Positions 10,001 through 18,527 of a stretch of DNA of 64,000 nt are shown piece by piece. A program made the translations under genes and the position numbers. The DNA is from Verrucomicrobiaceae bacterium (GTDB lineage: Bacteria > Verrucomicrobiota > Verrucomicrobiia > Verrucomicrobiales > Verrucomicrobiaceae), in contig CANIBP010000018.1 in NCBI GenBank assembly GCA_947466075.1, positions 27,932 through 91,931 of the forward strand, written 5' to 3'. The notes beneath the pieces were generated by a model, which was not told where the DNA came from, ran no database searches, and saw nothing but the letters and a program-made list of their open reading frames with translations. Position 1 is the stretch's first letter. Each line of letters starts with the position of its first letter.

Positions 10001-10111
10001 GTGGTGGATGAAGATTTCCGGCTCGACGATGAACTGAGCTTTCTCGGCGGCAGGTAGCGCAGCGAGCACCGTTGCGAGCAGGAGGATGGAAAGGGCGATT
10101 TCGGATTTCAT
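7067..10111 (-). CDS. Sialidase-like (BNR) protein fused to FAD-dependent oxidoreductase
   Basis: A 1014-residue protein with a signal peptide (residues 1-22). Residues 25-395 form a sialidase-like propeller with Asp boxes STDGGRTW (84-91), SSDDGATW (144-151), SDDGGATW (205-212), SDDGGDTW (256-263) and SGDGGKTW (314-321). At 416 a second enzyme starts: a Rossmann dinucleotide fold with VVGGTPGG (421-428) and LGGIMSSGLGAWDTQYEG (451-468), the pattern of the FAD_oxidored family (PF12831), and it runs to about residue 870. The C-terminal tail resembles the family's usual helical end. Both halves are in one uninterrupted frame. It starts 23 bases after a DUF1552 gene and ends 19 bases before the next sialidase-like gene. 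Oxidation of a sugar released by the propeller domain is an inference. Confidence 0.87.
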   Translation of the reverse strand: MKSEIALSILLLATVLAALPAAEKAQFIVEPEIFIHHTPERSFIGPGMFVLENGDLLMAAPWGRPPTNFEQLAAKFPVPMLYRSTDGGRTWKEQGRMKMEWKLTGMVSDGGVTFLRLKDGRLAALLPRHVQGQKGGGLPVITFSSDDGATWTPARLIGEAEGAWYVMNDRLIQLRSGRLLVPVAHMPQAPGLREGDRNQSLCFFSDDGGATWRRSREPAILDDARGLQEPCVAEVEGGRVLMLSRTGSGFLFASRSDDGGDTWSKPEPTTLVSACSSLTLKTLPDGRMIIFYNHAAPIKAGAFFPRTPLCYAVSGDGGKTWSAQVIVDDEGAANKDRQNIYPSACFTQEGIVVMWSTHGADPKGSFAGQYDANIGGGKRAILAMPAKALPKTAGKPDLVPVQLAASAKPADVDGKSYDLVVVGGTPGGIAMAVRAAREGLSVVLVNWHAHLGGIMSSGLGAWDTQYEGRRSPLYDETRAAFFAHYRNTYGEDSPQYRDALPGKTGHTNGRTEPHVAERVFTALVEKEKNITVLRGYVPASIERAGATVNSVTVRPMLGGGEKVLRGKVFADCTYEGDLAALAQVPYRVGRESREEFGEPHAGIVFMKPVPQAPDADFAILAELRDALNLRKFTGWQVRLPQSTGAADGAVQACNYRTPLVTDPANRVPIPQPANYEPYYLRSLEPYSGVPSIPNGKFGWNRPQLIGLQTPYVEADWPGRQRIMDQHWDMTLGLLYFLQNDPTVPEKVRAAWMEYGLAKDEFADNGHRPYEMYIREARRITGRTIFTQHDAMLAPGLGRAPVHSDSIATTEWYMDSHACTIVRVLGSMEEGKAMLHQETFPGQLPWRSLLPQGVDNLLVPVCLSATHVAWGTVRLEPVFMQVGESAGLAAALAVRGKTSPTQLSADRLVRELCIRRSMVSFFNDVNVDDLAEWVPAVQYFGTKGFFADYNARPAEPLSEAVRDAWQGGFDQLQKGTLDPMKLAATVHAAQSKDSPHTREQRADFLLRLWKQLNQR

Positions 10112-10134
10112 GCGATGGTTGCGGCTCGATTCAC

Positions 10135-11406
10135 TTACGCCATATCGAGCCCCTTCAGCGTGCCTTTGGACGACGCGAACTTGTCCACATCGATCCCAAG
10201 GCGCTGAAGCATGGAAACGAAGAGGTTGGGCAGTGGGTAATTGTTCGTCTTGTCGAACGCGAGGTGCTGGCCGTGTTTGAAGCCGCCGCCGGCAAGAAGG
10301 ATGGGCAGGTTTTTGGTGTCGTGGTTGTTGCCGTTGCCGAGATTGCTGCCGTAGAGGACTTGGGTGCGGTCGAGCAAAGTGGAGTCGCCTTCCCTGCTGG
10401 ATTGCAGCTTGGTGAGCAGCGCGTTGAGCTGCTGAAACTCGGCGAGTTCGAGGTTTTTGAGTTCCTTGATCTTGTCCTCTCGGCCGACGTGGTGGGAGAG
10501 GTTGTGCGCCTCGGTGCCGACGCCGGGGATGTGCTCGCTGAAGCCGTCGAGCTTGATGAACAAGGTGATGAGCCGCGTGCTGTCGGTGGCGAAGGCGAGA
10601 TTCGCGAGGTCATACATCGCGCCGAGTTTTTCGAGCAGGTATTCGCCGTCCTTCGGCGCGGGGACATCGACCTTGGGCTTGGGTTTGCGCTCCCATTCCT
10701 CGGCGATGACCAGGCGGCGTTCGACTTCGCGGACGGAGGTGAAGTATTGATCCAGCCGCTCGCGGTCGGCGCTACCGAGCTGTTTCTGCAAGGCGGCGGC
10801 GCGATCGGCGACGGCGTCGAGGATGCTGCGACCGGTGCGGAGTTGATCGATTTGCTTCTGCATGGAGGTGGCATCGCCCGCGACGAACAACGCCTTGAAC
10901 ACCTGCGCCGGACTGCGCTCCGCAGGCAGCATGACGCCGCTGGAGGTGAAGGACAGCGATTGGTTGCCGGCCTTCGACACGACGAGCGGCAGTGCAGAGA
11001 CGCGCGTGAGATGCCCGATGCGCTCGGCGGCAAATTGATCGAGCGAGATGCTGTTGCGGAACGAAGCGGTGCCCGGATGCGGCGCAGCAGTGAGGAACGT
11101 CACCTCAGCGGAGTGGCCGCCGGTGACTTCTCCGTGCGAACTGCCGGAGACCACCGTGAACTGATCGCGGTGGTCCTTAATGGCTTCGAGGTAAGGCGTG
11201 AGCGCGTAGCCCCGCCCGGTCTCGGCGGGATAGAAGTGCCGCTCCAGAATGCCGAGGTTGGTGCAGATGGAAATCATGCGACGCGGAGCTTCGGCGGTCT
11301 TGCCGAAGACGGGACGCATGGCATCGAGAAACGGCAGGGCGAGCGCGGCACCGGAGGCGCGAAGGAAGGTGCGGCGATTCATGGCGGGTGTGGCGATGTG
11401 GGTCAT
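10135..11406 (-). CDS. DUF1552 family protein, Tat-exported
   Basis: A 423-residue protein of the DUF1552 family, abundant in Planctomycetes and Verrucomicrobia and of unknown function. The N-terminus carries a twin-arginine signal (NRRTFLRASGAALALPFLD, arginines 11-12), so the folded protein is probably exported by Tat. A second in-frame ATG at 11382, directly before NRRTFL, is an equally good start. Family blocks include GGHSAEVTFLTAAPHP, SLDQFAAERIG and, near the end, LPILLAGGGFKHGQH. It follows a DUF1592 gene by 12 bases; this pairing occurs three times in the window. Members are distantly related to the DUF1501/alkaline-phosphatase-like set by layout, but no metal ligands can be assigned by eye. 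Confidence 0.9.
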   Translation of the reverse strand: MTHIATPAMNRRTFLRASGAALALPFLDAMRPVFGKTAEAPRRMISICTNLGILERHFYPAETGRGYALTPYLEAIKDHRDQFTVVSGSSHGEVTGGHSAEVTFLTAAPHPGTASFRNSISLDQFAAERIGHLTRVSALPLVVSKAGNQSLSFTSSGVMLPAERSPAQVFKALFVAGDATSMQKQIDQLRTGRSILDAVADRAAALQKQLGSADRERLDQYFTSVREVERRLVIAEEWERKPKPKVDVPAPKDGEYLLEKLGAMYDLANLAFATDSTRLITLFIKLDGFSEHIPGVGTEAHNLSHHVGREDKIKELKNLELAEFQQLNALLTKLQSSREGDSTLLDRTQVLYGSNLGNGNNHDTKNLPILLAGGGFKHGQHLAFDKTNNYPLPNLFVSMLQRLGIDVDKFASSKGTLKGLDMA

Positions 11407-11418
11407 GGACGGGTTGGC

Positions 11419-14400
11419 TTACTTGGTTTGAAACAGGTCACTGGCGACGACTTCCTGCACCATGGAGCGCAGTCCGTGTTTGGTCGCTTTGGTCTTGGCA
11501 ATGATGCCGTCAATGGCCTCGCGATCAGAAAAGCGGACGCCGGCCCCTGTGGCGTAGATCATGAGCTGACGTGCGATGTTTCGGGCGAGTGCGTCTTCGT
11601 TTTGCAGCAGCAGTTCGCGCAGGCCGTTGATGTCGGTGAAGGTGCGGCCATCGGCGAGCGCACCCGTGGCATCGACTTCGGAGCCGAGGCGGAGCTTCAC
11701 GCGGTTCCTGCGGAGCGCTGCATCGCTGACGACCTCGATGGATGGCTCCTCGACCACCTTGGAATCCTTGCCTTTGCCCACGCGAATCTTTTTCGGCTGC
11801 CCTGCGAGGCGATAGTGGTCACGCCAGCCGCCGATGGCATCGAAGTTTTCCAGCGCGAGTCCGGGCGGGTCCATCTTGGCGTGGCACGATGCGCAGGCGG
11901 CATCGGCGCGATGCTTCTCGATCATCTGGCGGATTGTGACGGCGCCGGTGGCATCGGGCTCGATGGCCGGGATGTTCGGCGGAGGAGGCTGGCGCGGAAT
12001 TCCGAGGATGCGCTCCATGACCCACACGCCGCGCAGCACCGGCGAGGTCGCAGTGCCGTTGGCGGTGACTTTCAATATGGCGGCCTGCGTGAGAAAGCCT
12101 CCCCTCGCCGATCCTGCGGGCACTTTGACTTCGCGGAAGTCCGAGCCTGCCACACCGCGGATGCCGTAGAGTTCCGCGAGGCGTTGATTGATCAGTAACG
12201 TGTCGCTCGCGATGACTTCGCGCACGCCGAGGTTCTGCGTAAGCATGCGGCGGAAGCTGGCGCGAGTCTCGGCGAGCATCGAGTCGTGCAGCCACGGATC
12301 GTATTCGGGATACAGGTTCGGATCGGGTGTGGTGAAGTCGATTTTCTTCAACTCCAGCCATTCATCGAGGAAGTGAGTAATGAAACGCTCGGAGCGCGGA
12401 TCGGCCAACATGCGCGTGACCTGCGCGGTGAGGGTCGCGGGTTTCGACAGCTCGTGTTTCGCCGCAAGATCGAGCAGCGTCGCATCGGGCATCGAGTTCC
12501 AGAGGAAGAACGAGAGCCTCGACGCGAGCGCGTAATCGCCGAGCTTCGCGCGCTGCGGCACTCCCGATTCCAGGCCGATCATCAGGAAATCCGGCGAGCA
12601 GAGGATGGCTTTGTAGCCTGCGATCATGGCTTCCTCGAAATTCGTGCCATGCTTCAACTCAGCCTCGACGATGGCGGAGTAAGGCGCGAGTTCTTCACTG
12701 CTCACAGGCCGGCGGAAGGCGCTGGCGGCGAAGCTCAGCAGCAGACTGCGATGAGAATCCGCAGCAGGTGCAGGCACCGCATTGGTGACGACGGCGGGCT
12801 TCGGCGCGGTGATCTCGACACCCCCGATGAACAGGTTGCGATCACGCAGCTTGGGGTCTGGATTCTTCTCATCGAGGAAGTCGTTCATGAACTCGATGCC
12901 CAACTCGACCGGCCCGGCACTCTGAACGCGGAACTTCGCGCGAAAGGTTTTCGGCCCCGTGCGCGGCGCATTCACCGCGAACCGCGCGTGCGGCAATTCG
13001 CTGCCATTGACGAGCACGCGCATCTTCGCCGGCTCGTCGCCGGCATGAGTCTCGGACGCGGTGACTGCGACCTCATGCTCTCCCGCTGCCGCGCAGTTGA
13101 AGCGCACCGTGGTGGTGCCTGAGAGATTCAGCAAACGCTCGGTGCCGAGCGCTTGCCCGGCGTCCTTGAATTCCGCGAGCGGCAGCTTTTCCGCCGCGCC
13201 CGCCGCGACCGTGGGCACGCCCTCCAGCATCGGCCGCGGATACGCACTCACCGGCAGCTCGCCGAACAACCGGCGCTGACTCGCGGGCGGCCATTGCTCG
13301 ACGAGCGGCCCTTCCACCTCGAACCAATCGAAGGCCACGCCCGGCCCTTCGTAGCTGCGGACACCCTCGCCCTGACCGCCGTTGCGCGCGCCGCTGGCGG
13401 GCAGCGTCATCGCGTGAAACGAAACCTTCTCGCCGGGATTCAGCCACGTCCGGAACTCATGCACCTTCGGCTCCAGCGAGGGCGCATCGAAGTAGCCGAT
13501 GGGTTCGCCCTTGAGCGATGCGCGCACGATCTGCGTGACAGATGTCTCGCCGTAGAACTCGACGTTCTCCAACCAACCCGCGTCCGGCTTTTCCTCCGGC
13601 AGCCGCGTGAACTCCCACTGGCCCGCCGGGTTCTTGAAATAGGGCGGACCGAAAATCGTGAAGTTGCGCACCAGCCCCCGCACGGCGGGCGCGGCATTCG
13701 TGCGCATCCAGCGGAGACTCCAGGTGGAAAATTTCACGCGATACCATCCCGGCACGGACGGCCTGAAGTGGTCGATTTGCAGACCCTCCGGCTGATGCGC
13801 GCCAATCACGCCGGTGAGCAGCGCCACCGAATCCGCCTCGCCCTTGAAAGTGGCCGCGCGGTAGGTGTTGCCGTAATCCTTGTCGGGATTCCCGACGATG
13901 TGCGTCGCGAGGCCGGGAGCCAGTTCGCGGCCCTTCAGCGGCACCGCGCAATGCACCGCGATGGCTCCCTTCGCGGTGTCCTGCCGCGCCGCGGACTCGC
14001 GCCAGATTTTTGTCTCGGGCGCCTTCGGTTCGCTCACGATGGCCTCGCGCAACGCCGCATCCGCCGCTTGCAGATACTTGGTCATCTGAATGTGCGAGAT
14101 GTCGAGCGCCCCCGCGACCTTGTCGAAGCCAAACTGCTGTCCATCCTCCGGCAGCAGAGCCTTCACGCGCAGCAACGGGAGCCCGAGCAAATCGCGCAGC
14201 GCGGTTTCATACTCGACGCGATTCATACGCCGCACGGTGCTGCGTCCACCCGCCTCCCCGGCGACCTTCTTCTCGACGTCAATCAAGCCCGAGCGCAGCT
14301 CGCGCAAGAAAGCCGCGCGCTCCGCGGGTGCTGGCTGCTCCGCCTTCTTCGGCGGCATCTCGCCCGTCTGCACACGATCAAACAACAGCACGAGCCGGTT

Positions 14401-14583
14401 CAATTGATCGCGGTCAGGCTGCGCGAGCGAGAGCCGGTCCACGCGCAAGTTCCCCTTCTGCACATCCGCATCGTGACACTCCGCGCAGTGGTGATCGAGA
14501 AACCTGCGCGCCGCAGGAGTGAAGTCAGCGGCGGCGAGCGGGCCGGTGATGACGGCGAGGGCGAGGCAAGTGGCGCGGCGCAT
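11419..14583 (-). CDS. DUF1592-type planctomycete cytochrome protein, long form
   Basis: A 1054-residue exported protein (signal peptide 1-19) with the full domain series of this family: an N-terminal cytochrome c-like segment with haem motif CAECH (33-37), DUF1587 (RRMNRVEYETALRDLLG), a long beta-rich central region, DUF1595 (SAFRRPVSSEEL), DUF1592, DUF1588 with a second haem motif CASCH (897-901) followed by KMDPPGLALENFD, and DUF1585 at the C-terminus. It is about 200 residues longer than the other two copies here because of the central insert (about 200-620), which resembles carbohydrate-binding beta-sandwiches. The family's reaction is unknown; two c-type haems imply electron transfer. 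It sits 72 bases after a DUF1552 gene and 12 bases before its own DUF1552 partner. Confidence 0.9.
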   Translation of the reverse strand: MRRATCLALAVITGPLAAADFTPAARRFLDHHCAECHDADVQKGNLRVDRLSLAQPDRDQLNRLVLLFDRVQTGEMPPKKAEQPAPAERAAFLRELRSGLIDVEKKVAGEAGGRSTVRRMNRVEYETALRDLLGLPLLRVKALLPEDGQQFGFDKVAGALDISHIQMTKYLQAADAALREAIVSEPKAPETKIWRESAARQDTAKGAIAVHCAVPLKGRELAPGLATHIVGNPDKDYGNTYRAATFKGEADSVALLTGVIGAHQPEGLQIDHFRPSVPGWYRVKFSTWSLRWMRTNAAPAVRGLVRNFTIFGPPYFKNPAGQWEFTRLPEEKPDAGWLENVEFYGETSVTQIVRASLKGEPIGYFDAPSLEPKVHEFRTWLNPGEKVSFHAMTLPASGARNGGQGEGVRSYEGPGVAFDWFEVEGPLVEQWPPASQRRLFGELPVSAYPRPMLEGVPTVAAGAAEKLPLAEFKDAGQALGTERLLNLSGTTTVRFNCAAAGEHEVAVTASETHAGDEPAKMRVLVNGSELPHARFAVNAPRTGPKTFRAKFRVQSAGPVELGIEFMNDFLDEKNPDPKLRDRNLFIGGVEITAPKPAVVTNAVPAPAADSHRSLLLSFAASAFRRPVSSEELAPYSAIVEAELKHGTNFEEAMIAGYKAILCSPDFLMIGLESGVPQRAKLGDYALASRLSFFLWNSMPDATLLDLAAKHELSKPATLTAQVTRMLADPRSERFITHFLDEWLELKKIDFTTPDPNLYPEYDPWLHDSMLAETRASFRRMLTQNLGVREVIASDTLLINQRLAELYGIRGVAGSDFREVKVPAGSARGGFLTQAAILKVTANGTATSPVLRGVWVMERILGIPRQPPPPNIPAIEPDATGAVTIRQMIEKHRADAACASCHAKMDPPGLALENFDAIGGWRDHYRLAGQPKKIRVGKGKDSKVVEEPSIEVVSDAALRRNRVKLRLGSEVDATGALADGRTFTDINGLRELLLQNEDALARNIARQLMIYATGAGVRFSDREAIDGIIAKTKATKHGLRSMVQEVVASDLFQTK

Positions 14584-14655
14584 CGAGAGGGGAGGTGTGA
14601 AAAATTCTTCGGCAACAAATTGGTTCGCGGTGAGCAGCAGGCGGCGCGGACGAAT

Positions 14656-15969
14656 TCAAACCATCTCCAACCCCGTCAGCGTGCCGCTGCTGGAGCTGAA
14701 ACGATCCGACGCGATCCCGGCGCGCTGGAGCATCGAGAGGTAGAGATTGCACAGCGGTGTGGAGCCGGCGCCGACGACGGGGGCGGGCGTTTTGGCGTCG
14801 GGTTCCTTCACGGCGGCGGCGATGCTTTCGACGTAGGGCTTGTTAAAGGTGAGGTGCTGGCCGTGTTTGAAGCCGCCACCGGCGAGGAGCACGGGGAGGT
14901 TGGCGGTGGAGTGCGAATTGCCGTCCTTCAGGTTGCTCGTCACGAGGACCATTGTGCGGTCGAGCATGTTGCCGCCGGAGCCTTCCTGCGCGGTTTTCAA
15001 CTTCGTGAGCAGGCCGGCGTAAGTTTTCAAGAGATCGACTTCAACCTGGCGGCAGGCTTCGAGCTTCTTCGGCTCTTTGCCGTGATGCGAGAGATCGTGG
15101 TGGTCACCGAAGGTCTTGATGGTGATGGCGCGCGTGGAGTCGGTGACAAGCGCGAGGTAGATCATGTCGAACATGAGCTGGAGCTTCTTCTGCTGCTGGC
15201 CGGGACCGGCGATGTCCGCAGGCGCGGTGCCGGGCGCTTTTGGCTTCGGACGATTCACCCATTCGCCGGACATCTGGAGCTGCCGCTCCACGTCGCGCAC
15301 GGACTCGAAATATTCTTCCAGCCGCGCACGGTCTGCGGCGGTGACGCGTTTGCCCAACCGCTTTGCCTGGTCGCCGACGAAGTCGAGCATGCTGCGCCCA
15401 GTGCCAATTTTGCGGAGTTCCTCGGTCTGCTGCGCGGGTGTGCTGGCGAGGAAAAGTTTGGCGAACACTTGCGATGGCCGGTCCACGGCGGGGATGTTCA
15501 CGCCGTTGCCGGTGTAGGACAGGCTGCCGTAGTAAGTCGTGAGGACGAGGCTGTCGTAGCGTGTCTGGCCGCGGAAGCGCGTGGCGAACTCCTGGTCGAG
15601 CGAGATGGTGTTCTTGAGGTTGTAGGAGTAGTCGGGATATGGCGCTCCGGTGAGAATCACGGCCTCGGCTTTGTGCCCGCCTCCGCCGGTGTTCGGATGG
15701 CTGAGGCCGGAGATGATGGTGAAGTCGTCGCGCACATTTTTGAGGTGCTCCAAATGCGGCGTGAGCGCGTAGTCGCGGCCTGCGGTGGTCGGCACGAAGA
15801 CTTGCGGATCGAATCCAAACGGCGTGCCGATGGCGACGAGCCGGCGCGGGTTCGCGCCGGCGGGTGCGGCGGCGGTCGCGATGGCCTTCGTCATGGATTC
15901 GAGGAAAGGCAGCGCGAGCGAGATGCCGGTGGTGCGCAGGAAGGTGCGGCGGTTGAGCGGTGCGTTCAT
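14656..15969 (-). CDS. DUF1552 family protein, Tat-exported
   Basis: A 437-residue DUF1552 protein with a twin-arginine signal (NRRTFLRTTGISLALPFLE, arginines 7-8). It shares the family blocks with the other two copies: GGHKAEAVILTGAPYP, NTISLDQEFA, SLSYTGNGVNIPAVD and LPVLLAGGGFKHGQH, and ends FSSSSGTLTGLEMV, close to the ends of its paralogues. It follows the DUF1592 gene by 17 bases. Function is unknown. The pairing with a dihaem DUF1592 protein suggests the two act on the same substrate outside the cytoplasm, which is inference. Confidence 0.9.
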   Translation of the reverse strand: MNAPLNRRTFLRTTGISLALPFLESMTKAIATAAAPAGANPRRLVAIGTPFGFDPQVFVPTTAGRDYALTPHLEHLKNVRDDFTIISGLSHPNTGGGGHKAEAVILTGAPYPDYSYNLKNTISLDQEFATRFRGQTRYDSLVLTTYYGSLSYTGNGVNIPAVDRPSQVFAKLFLASTPAQQTEELRKIGTGRSMLDFVGDQAKRLGKRVTAADRARLEEYFESVRDVERQLQMSGEWVNRPKPKAPGTAPADIAGPGQQQKKLQLMFDMIYLALVTDSTRAITIKTFGDHHDLSHHGKEPKKLEACRQVEVDLLKTYAGLLTKLKTAQEGSGGNMLDRTMVLVTSNLKDGNSHSTANLPVLLAGGGFKHGQHLTFNKPYVESIAAAVKEPDAKTPAPVVGAGSTPLCNLYLSMLQRAGIASDRFSSSSGTLTGLEMV

Positions 15970-15986
15970 GAGGATGGGTCGGTGGA

Positions 15987-18527
15987 TTATTTGCGGGTGA
16001 AAAGTTCGCTCTGGATCACGCCGTGCAGCAGCGTCCGGAGACCGTAGTGGTTTTTCTTCGCGGAGGCCACGATGGCGTCGAGCGCGAGAATGTCCCCGGG
16101 CTCAGTGTGATGACCGGTGGAGAAAGTGACGAGCTTCGCGGCGATGCAGCGCGCCACCGCATCCGATTGCCGAAGCGCGAGTTTCTTGAACTCCTTCGGT
16201 CCCGCAAAGCGGCTGTCATCCAGCAGACTGCCGCTGGCATCCACCGCGGCACCGATGCGGTATTTTACTTTGCCCCCCTCCACGTTCACCAGCTTCACCT
16301 CCGTGCCCGTCTCGGTCGTGCGGTAGGCTTCTCGCCACTGGCCCACAGGGTCGAAGGCTTCGAGTGCGAACCCCGGCGGATCGATCTGGCGGTGGCACGA
16401 TGCGCACGTCTCGCTGTTCTGATGCTTCGCGAGTTGCTCGCGGATGGTCGTCGAGCCGCGCGTGTCGGGCTCGATGGCACCCACGTTCGGCGGCGGCGGT
16501 GGCGGCGGGCGTCCGATGATGTTGTCCAGCACCCACGCGCCACGTAGGACCGGCGAGGTGCGCGAACCGTTCGCGGTCACTTTCAGCACGCTCGCCTGCG
16601 TGAGCACGCCGCCGCGCACGTTGTCCGCAGGCAGAGCCGTGCGCTGCAGCTTAACGCCGTCCACCGCTGGCAGCCCGTAAAACTCTGCGAGGCGGTTGTT
16701 GAGATAGGTAAAATCGGAATCAATGAGCTGCAACAGGCTGCCATCCGTCTTGAGCAGGTCGGTGAAAAAGAGGCGCGTCTCGGAGGCGATGGATTCGCGC
16801 AGCAGTCCGTCCACCTTGGAACTGGAAAAGATCTCGTAATACTCCGGGAACAGTTCCTTGTCGGGCATCGTGGCATCGAGGTCGCGCAGGTGCAGCCAGT
16901 GGTCGAGGAAGTCGTTCACAAACGCCGCCGAGCGCGGCGATGTCAGCAGGCGCTCCGTCTCGCGGCGCAGCACGTCGGGCTTGCGCAGCTCGCCACGGTC
17001 AGCCACCGCGCGCAGCGCATCGTCGGGCGCGGAACGGGTGAGAAAATACGCCAGCCGCGACGCAAGGGCGTGATTCGAGAGCGGGCCGGGATCCTCGACG
17101 AGGAACAGGAAATCCGGCGAGCACAGCGCGGTCTGATACGCCTCGATCATCGCCGACTCGAAGCATACCTTTTGCTCCAAATGACGCGCCGCGATGGCGA
17201 GGTAAGGTGCCACTTCCTCCGCCGTCACGGGACGACGAAACGCGCGGGCCAGAAATCCGGTGAGCAATTTCTTTGCATCGGCCTCGGGGTTGCCAGACAC
17301 GGGCGTGAGCTTGTCCGAGTAGCGCAACGGCTGCAGCGGGCCCGGCAGGAGCATGTTCTTCGGCAGTTCCTTGAAAGGCTTCAACTCCAGGTCGCCGAAC
17401 AAGCGCTGCTGCCCCTGCGGTGGCCACACATCGTTGAGCGGGCCCTCCACTTCGATCCACTCGATGCCGAGCGCGAGCCCCTGCGGCGGCGTGCCATCCT
17501 TCGCCGGATACTGGCTCAGCTTTCGTTCGCGGCGCGCCTTGTTCAGCAGATACGGCGCGATGATGACCGTGTCTCCCGGACCGAACCAATGCTCCGCCTC
17601 GACGACTCCCGCCCGATCGGCCGGCGCGTCGAAGTAGCCGAGGAGTTTTTTGCTCCGCGTCGTCTTTACGGCAAACGCGAGCGTGCGGCCCTGCGCATCA
17701 TGCGTGAAAGCCGACACACGCACTCGGTAGCGGCCCGGCGCAGCCTTGGTCATCTCCGCGAATTGAAACGACTGAATCGGCACCTCGATGTGCGGTTCCG
17801 AGAAAAAATGCAGGCTCGCATCGCGCACATGGATCATCGGCTTGTTGTTCGGGTGGCTGAGCGCCCCGCCCTTCTGTTCCTTCTCATCCGAGAACGAAAA
17901 TTTGCTCGTCACCGCCTCGGGCCGGGCACCTCGCACGATGGCGGCTTGCAGCGCCGTCTCCGCCGCCTCCATGTAGCGCTGGATGTGGACCGGCGAAATG
18001 CTCAGCGCAGCGGACGCCGTATCGAAGCCATCGGCGAGGTCATCCTCCGGCAGCAGATCCTGCAACGGCGTGGTGATGCCGAGCAAATCCCGGACGGTGT
18101 TCTCATACTCCAGCCGGTTCAGGCGGCGAATGCGCGCGCGCCCTTCGGCCCGGCGAGCCTTCGCCTCCGCGGCGAGCGTCACTTTGATCCCCATGAGCAC
18201 ATCGGCGATTTGCGTCTGTGGCGGGCGCGGCTTTTTCGGCGGTGGCATCTCCCCGGCCTCCAGCCTGGAGAGAATGCGACCCCATTTCTTCGCGGCCTCG
18301 GACGGGTCGAGCGACGCGAGGTTGTCTATGCGGAACTTGCCCTTTTGCATGTCGGCGTCGTGGCAGTCGTAGCAGTGCGTTTCGAGGAATTCGTGTGCGT
18401 TGGGAGTCGTCGCCGCGTTCGCCGCGTTCCTGCTCAACGAGCCGAGAAAGAGCGTGCAGAGGACGCTGGTAACAAACACACGGATGCGCATCGCGAGTGG
18501 AGGCCGATAACGGAACAGTGACCGCAT
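15987..18527 (-). CDS. DUF1592-type planctomycete cytochrome protein
   Basis: An 846-residue exported protein with N-terminal cytochrome c segment (CYDCH at 52-56), DUF1587, a shorter central beta region, DUF1595 (AFRRPVTAEEV), DUF1592, DUF1588 with CASCH (708-712) followed by RQIDPPGFALEAFD, and DUF1585. The ATG at 18527 overlaps the stop of the preceding DUF1501 gene as TGATG, which favours translational coupling and this start; a later ATG at 18491 would give a tidier signal peptide (MRIRVFVTSVLCTLFLG) and cannot be excluded. A GTG at 18530 is also in frame. It is followed after 17 bases by a DUF1552 gene. The catalytic role is unknown; two haem sites are visible. Confidence 0.88.
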   Translation of the reverse strand: MRSLFRYRPPLAMRIRVFVTSVLCTLFLGSLSRNAANAATTPNAHEFLETHCYDCHDADMQKGKFRIDNLASLDPSEAAKKWGRILSRLEAGEMPPPKKPRPPQTQIADVLMGIKVTLAAEAKARRAEGRARIRRLNRLEYENTVRDLLGITTPLQDLLPEDDLADGFDTASAALSISPVHIQRYMEAAETALQAAIVRGARPEAVTSKFSFSDEKEQKGGALSHPNNKPMIHVRDASLHFFSEPHIEVPIQSFQFAEMTKAAPGRYRVRVSAFTHDAQGRTLAFAVKTTRSKKLLGYFDAPADRAGVVEAEHWFGPGDTVIIAPYLLNKARRERKLSQYPAKDGTPPQGLALGIEWIEVEGPLNDVWPPQGQQRLFGDLELKPFKELPKNMLLPGPLQPLRYSDKLTPVSGNPEADAKKLLTGFLARAFRRPVTAEEVAPYLAIAARHLEQKVCFESAMIEAYQTALCSPDFLFLVEDPGPLSNHALASRLAYFLTRSAPDDALRAVADRGELRKPDVLRRETERLLTSPRSAAFVNDFLDHWLHLRDLDATMPDKELFPEYYEIFSSSKVDGLLRESIASETRLFFTDLLKTDGSLLQLIDSDFTYLNNRLAEFYGLPAVDGVKLQRTALPADNVRGGVLTQASVLKVTANGSRTSPVLRGAWVLDNIIGRPPPPPPPNVGAIEPDTRGSTTIREQLAKHQNSETCASCHRQIDPPGFALEAFDPVGQWREAYRTTETGTEVKLVNVEGGKVKYRIGAAVDASGSLLDDSRFAGPKEFKKLALRQSDAVARCIAAKLVTFSTGHHTEPGDILALDAIVASAKKNHYGLRTLLHGVIQSELFTRK

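Noticed and set aside
13153..16047. A 964-codon plus-strand open frame across DUF1592 and DUF1552 genes
   Set aside because: It spans two well-supported minus-strand genes and the gap between them and has a low-complexity Arg/Glu composition without family motifs.
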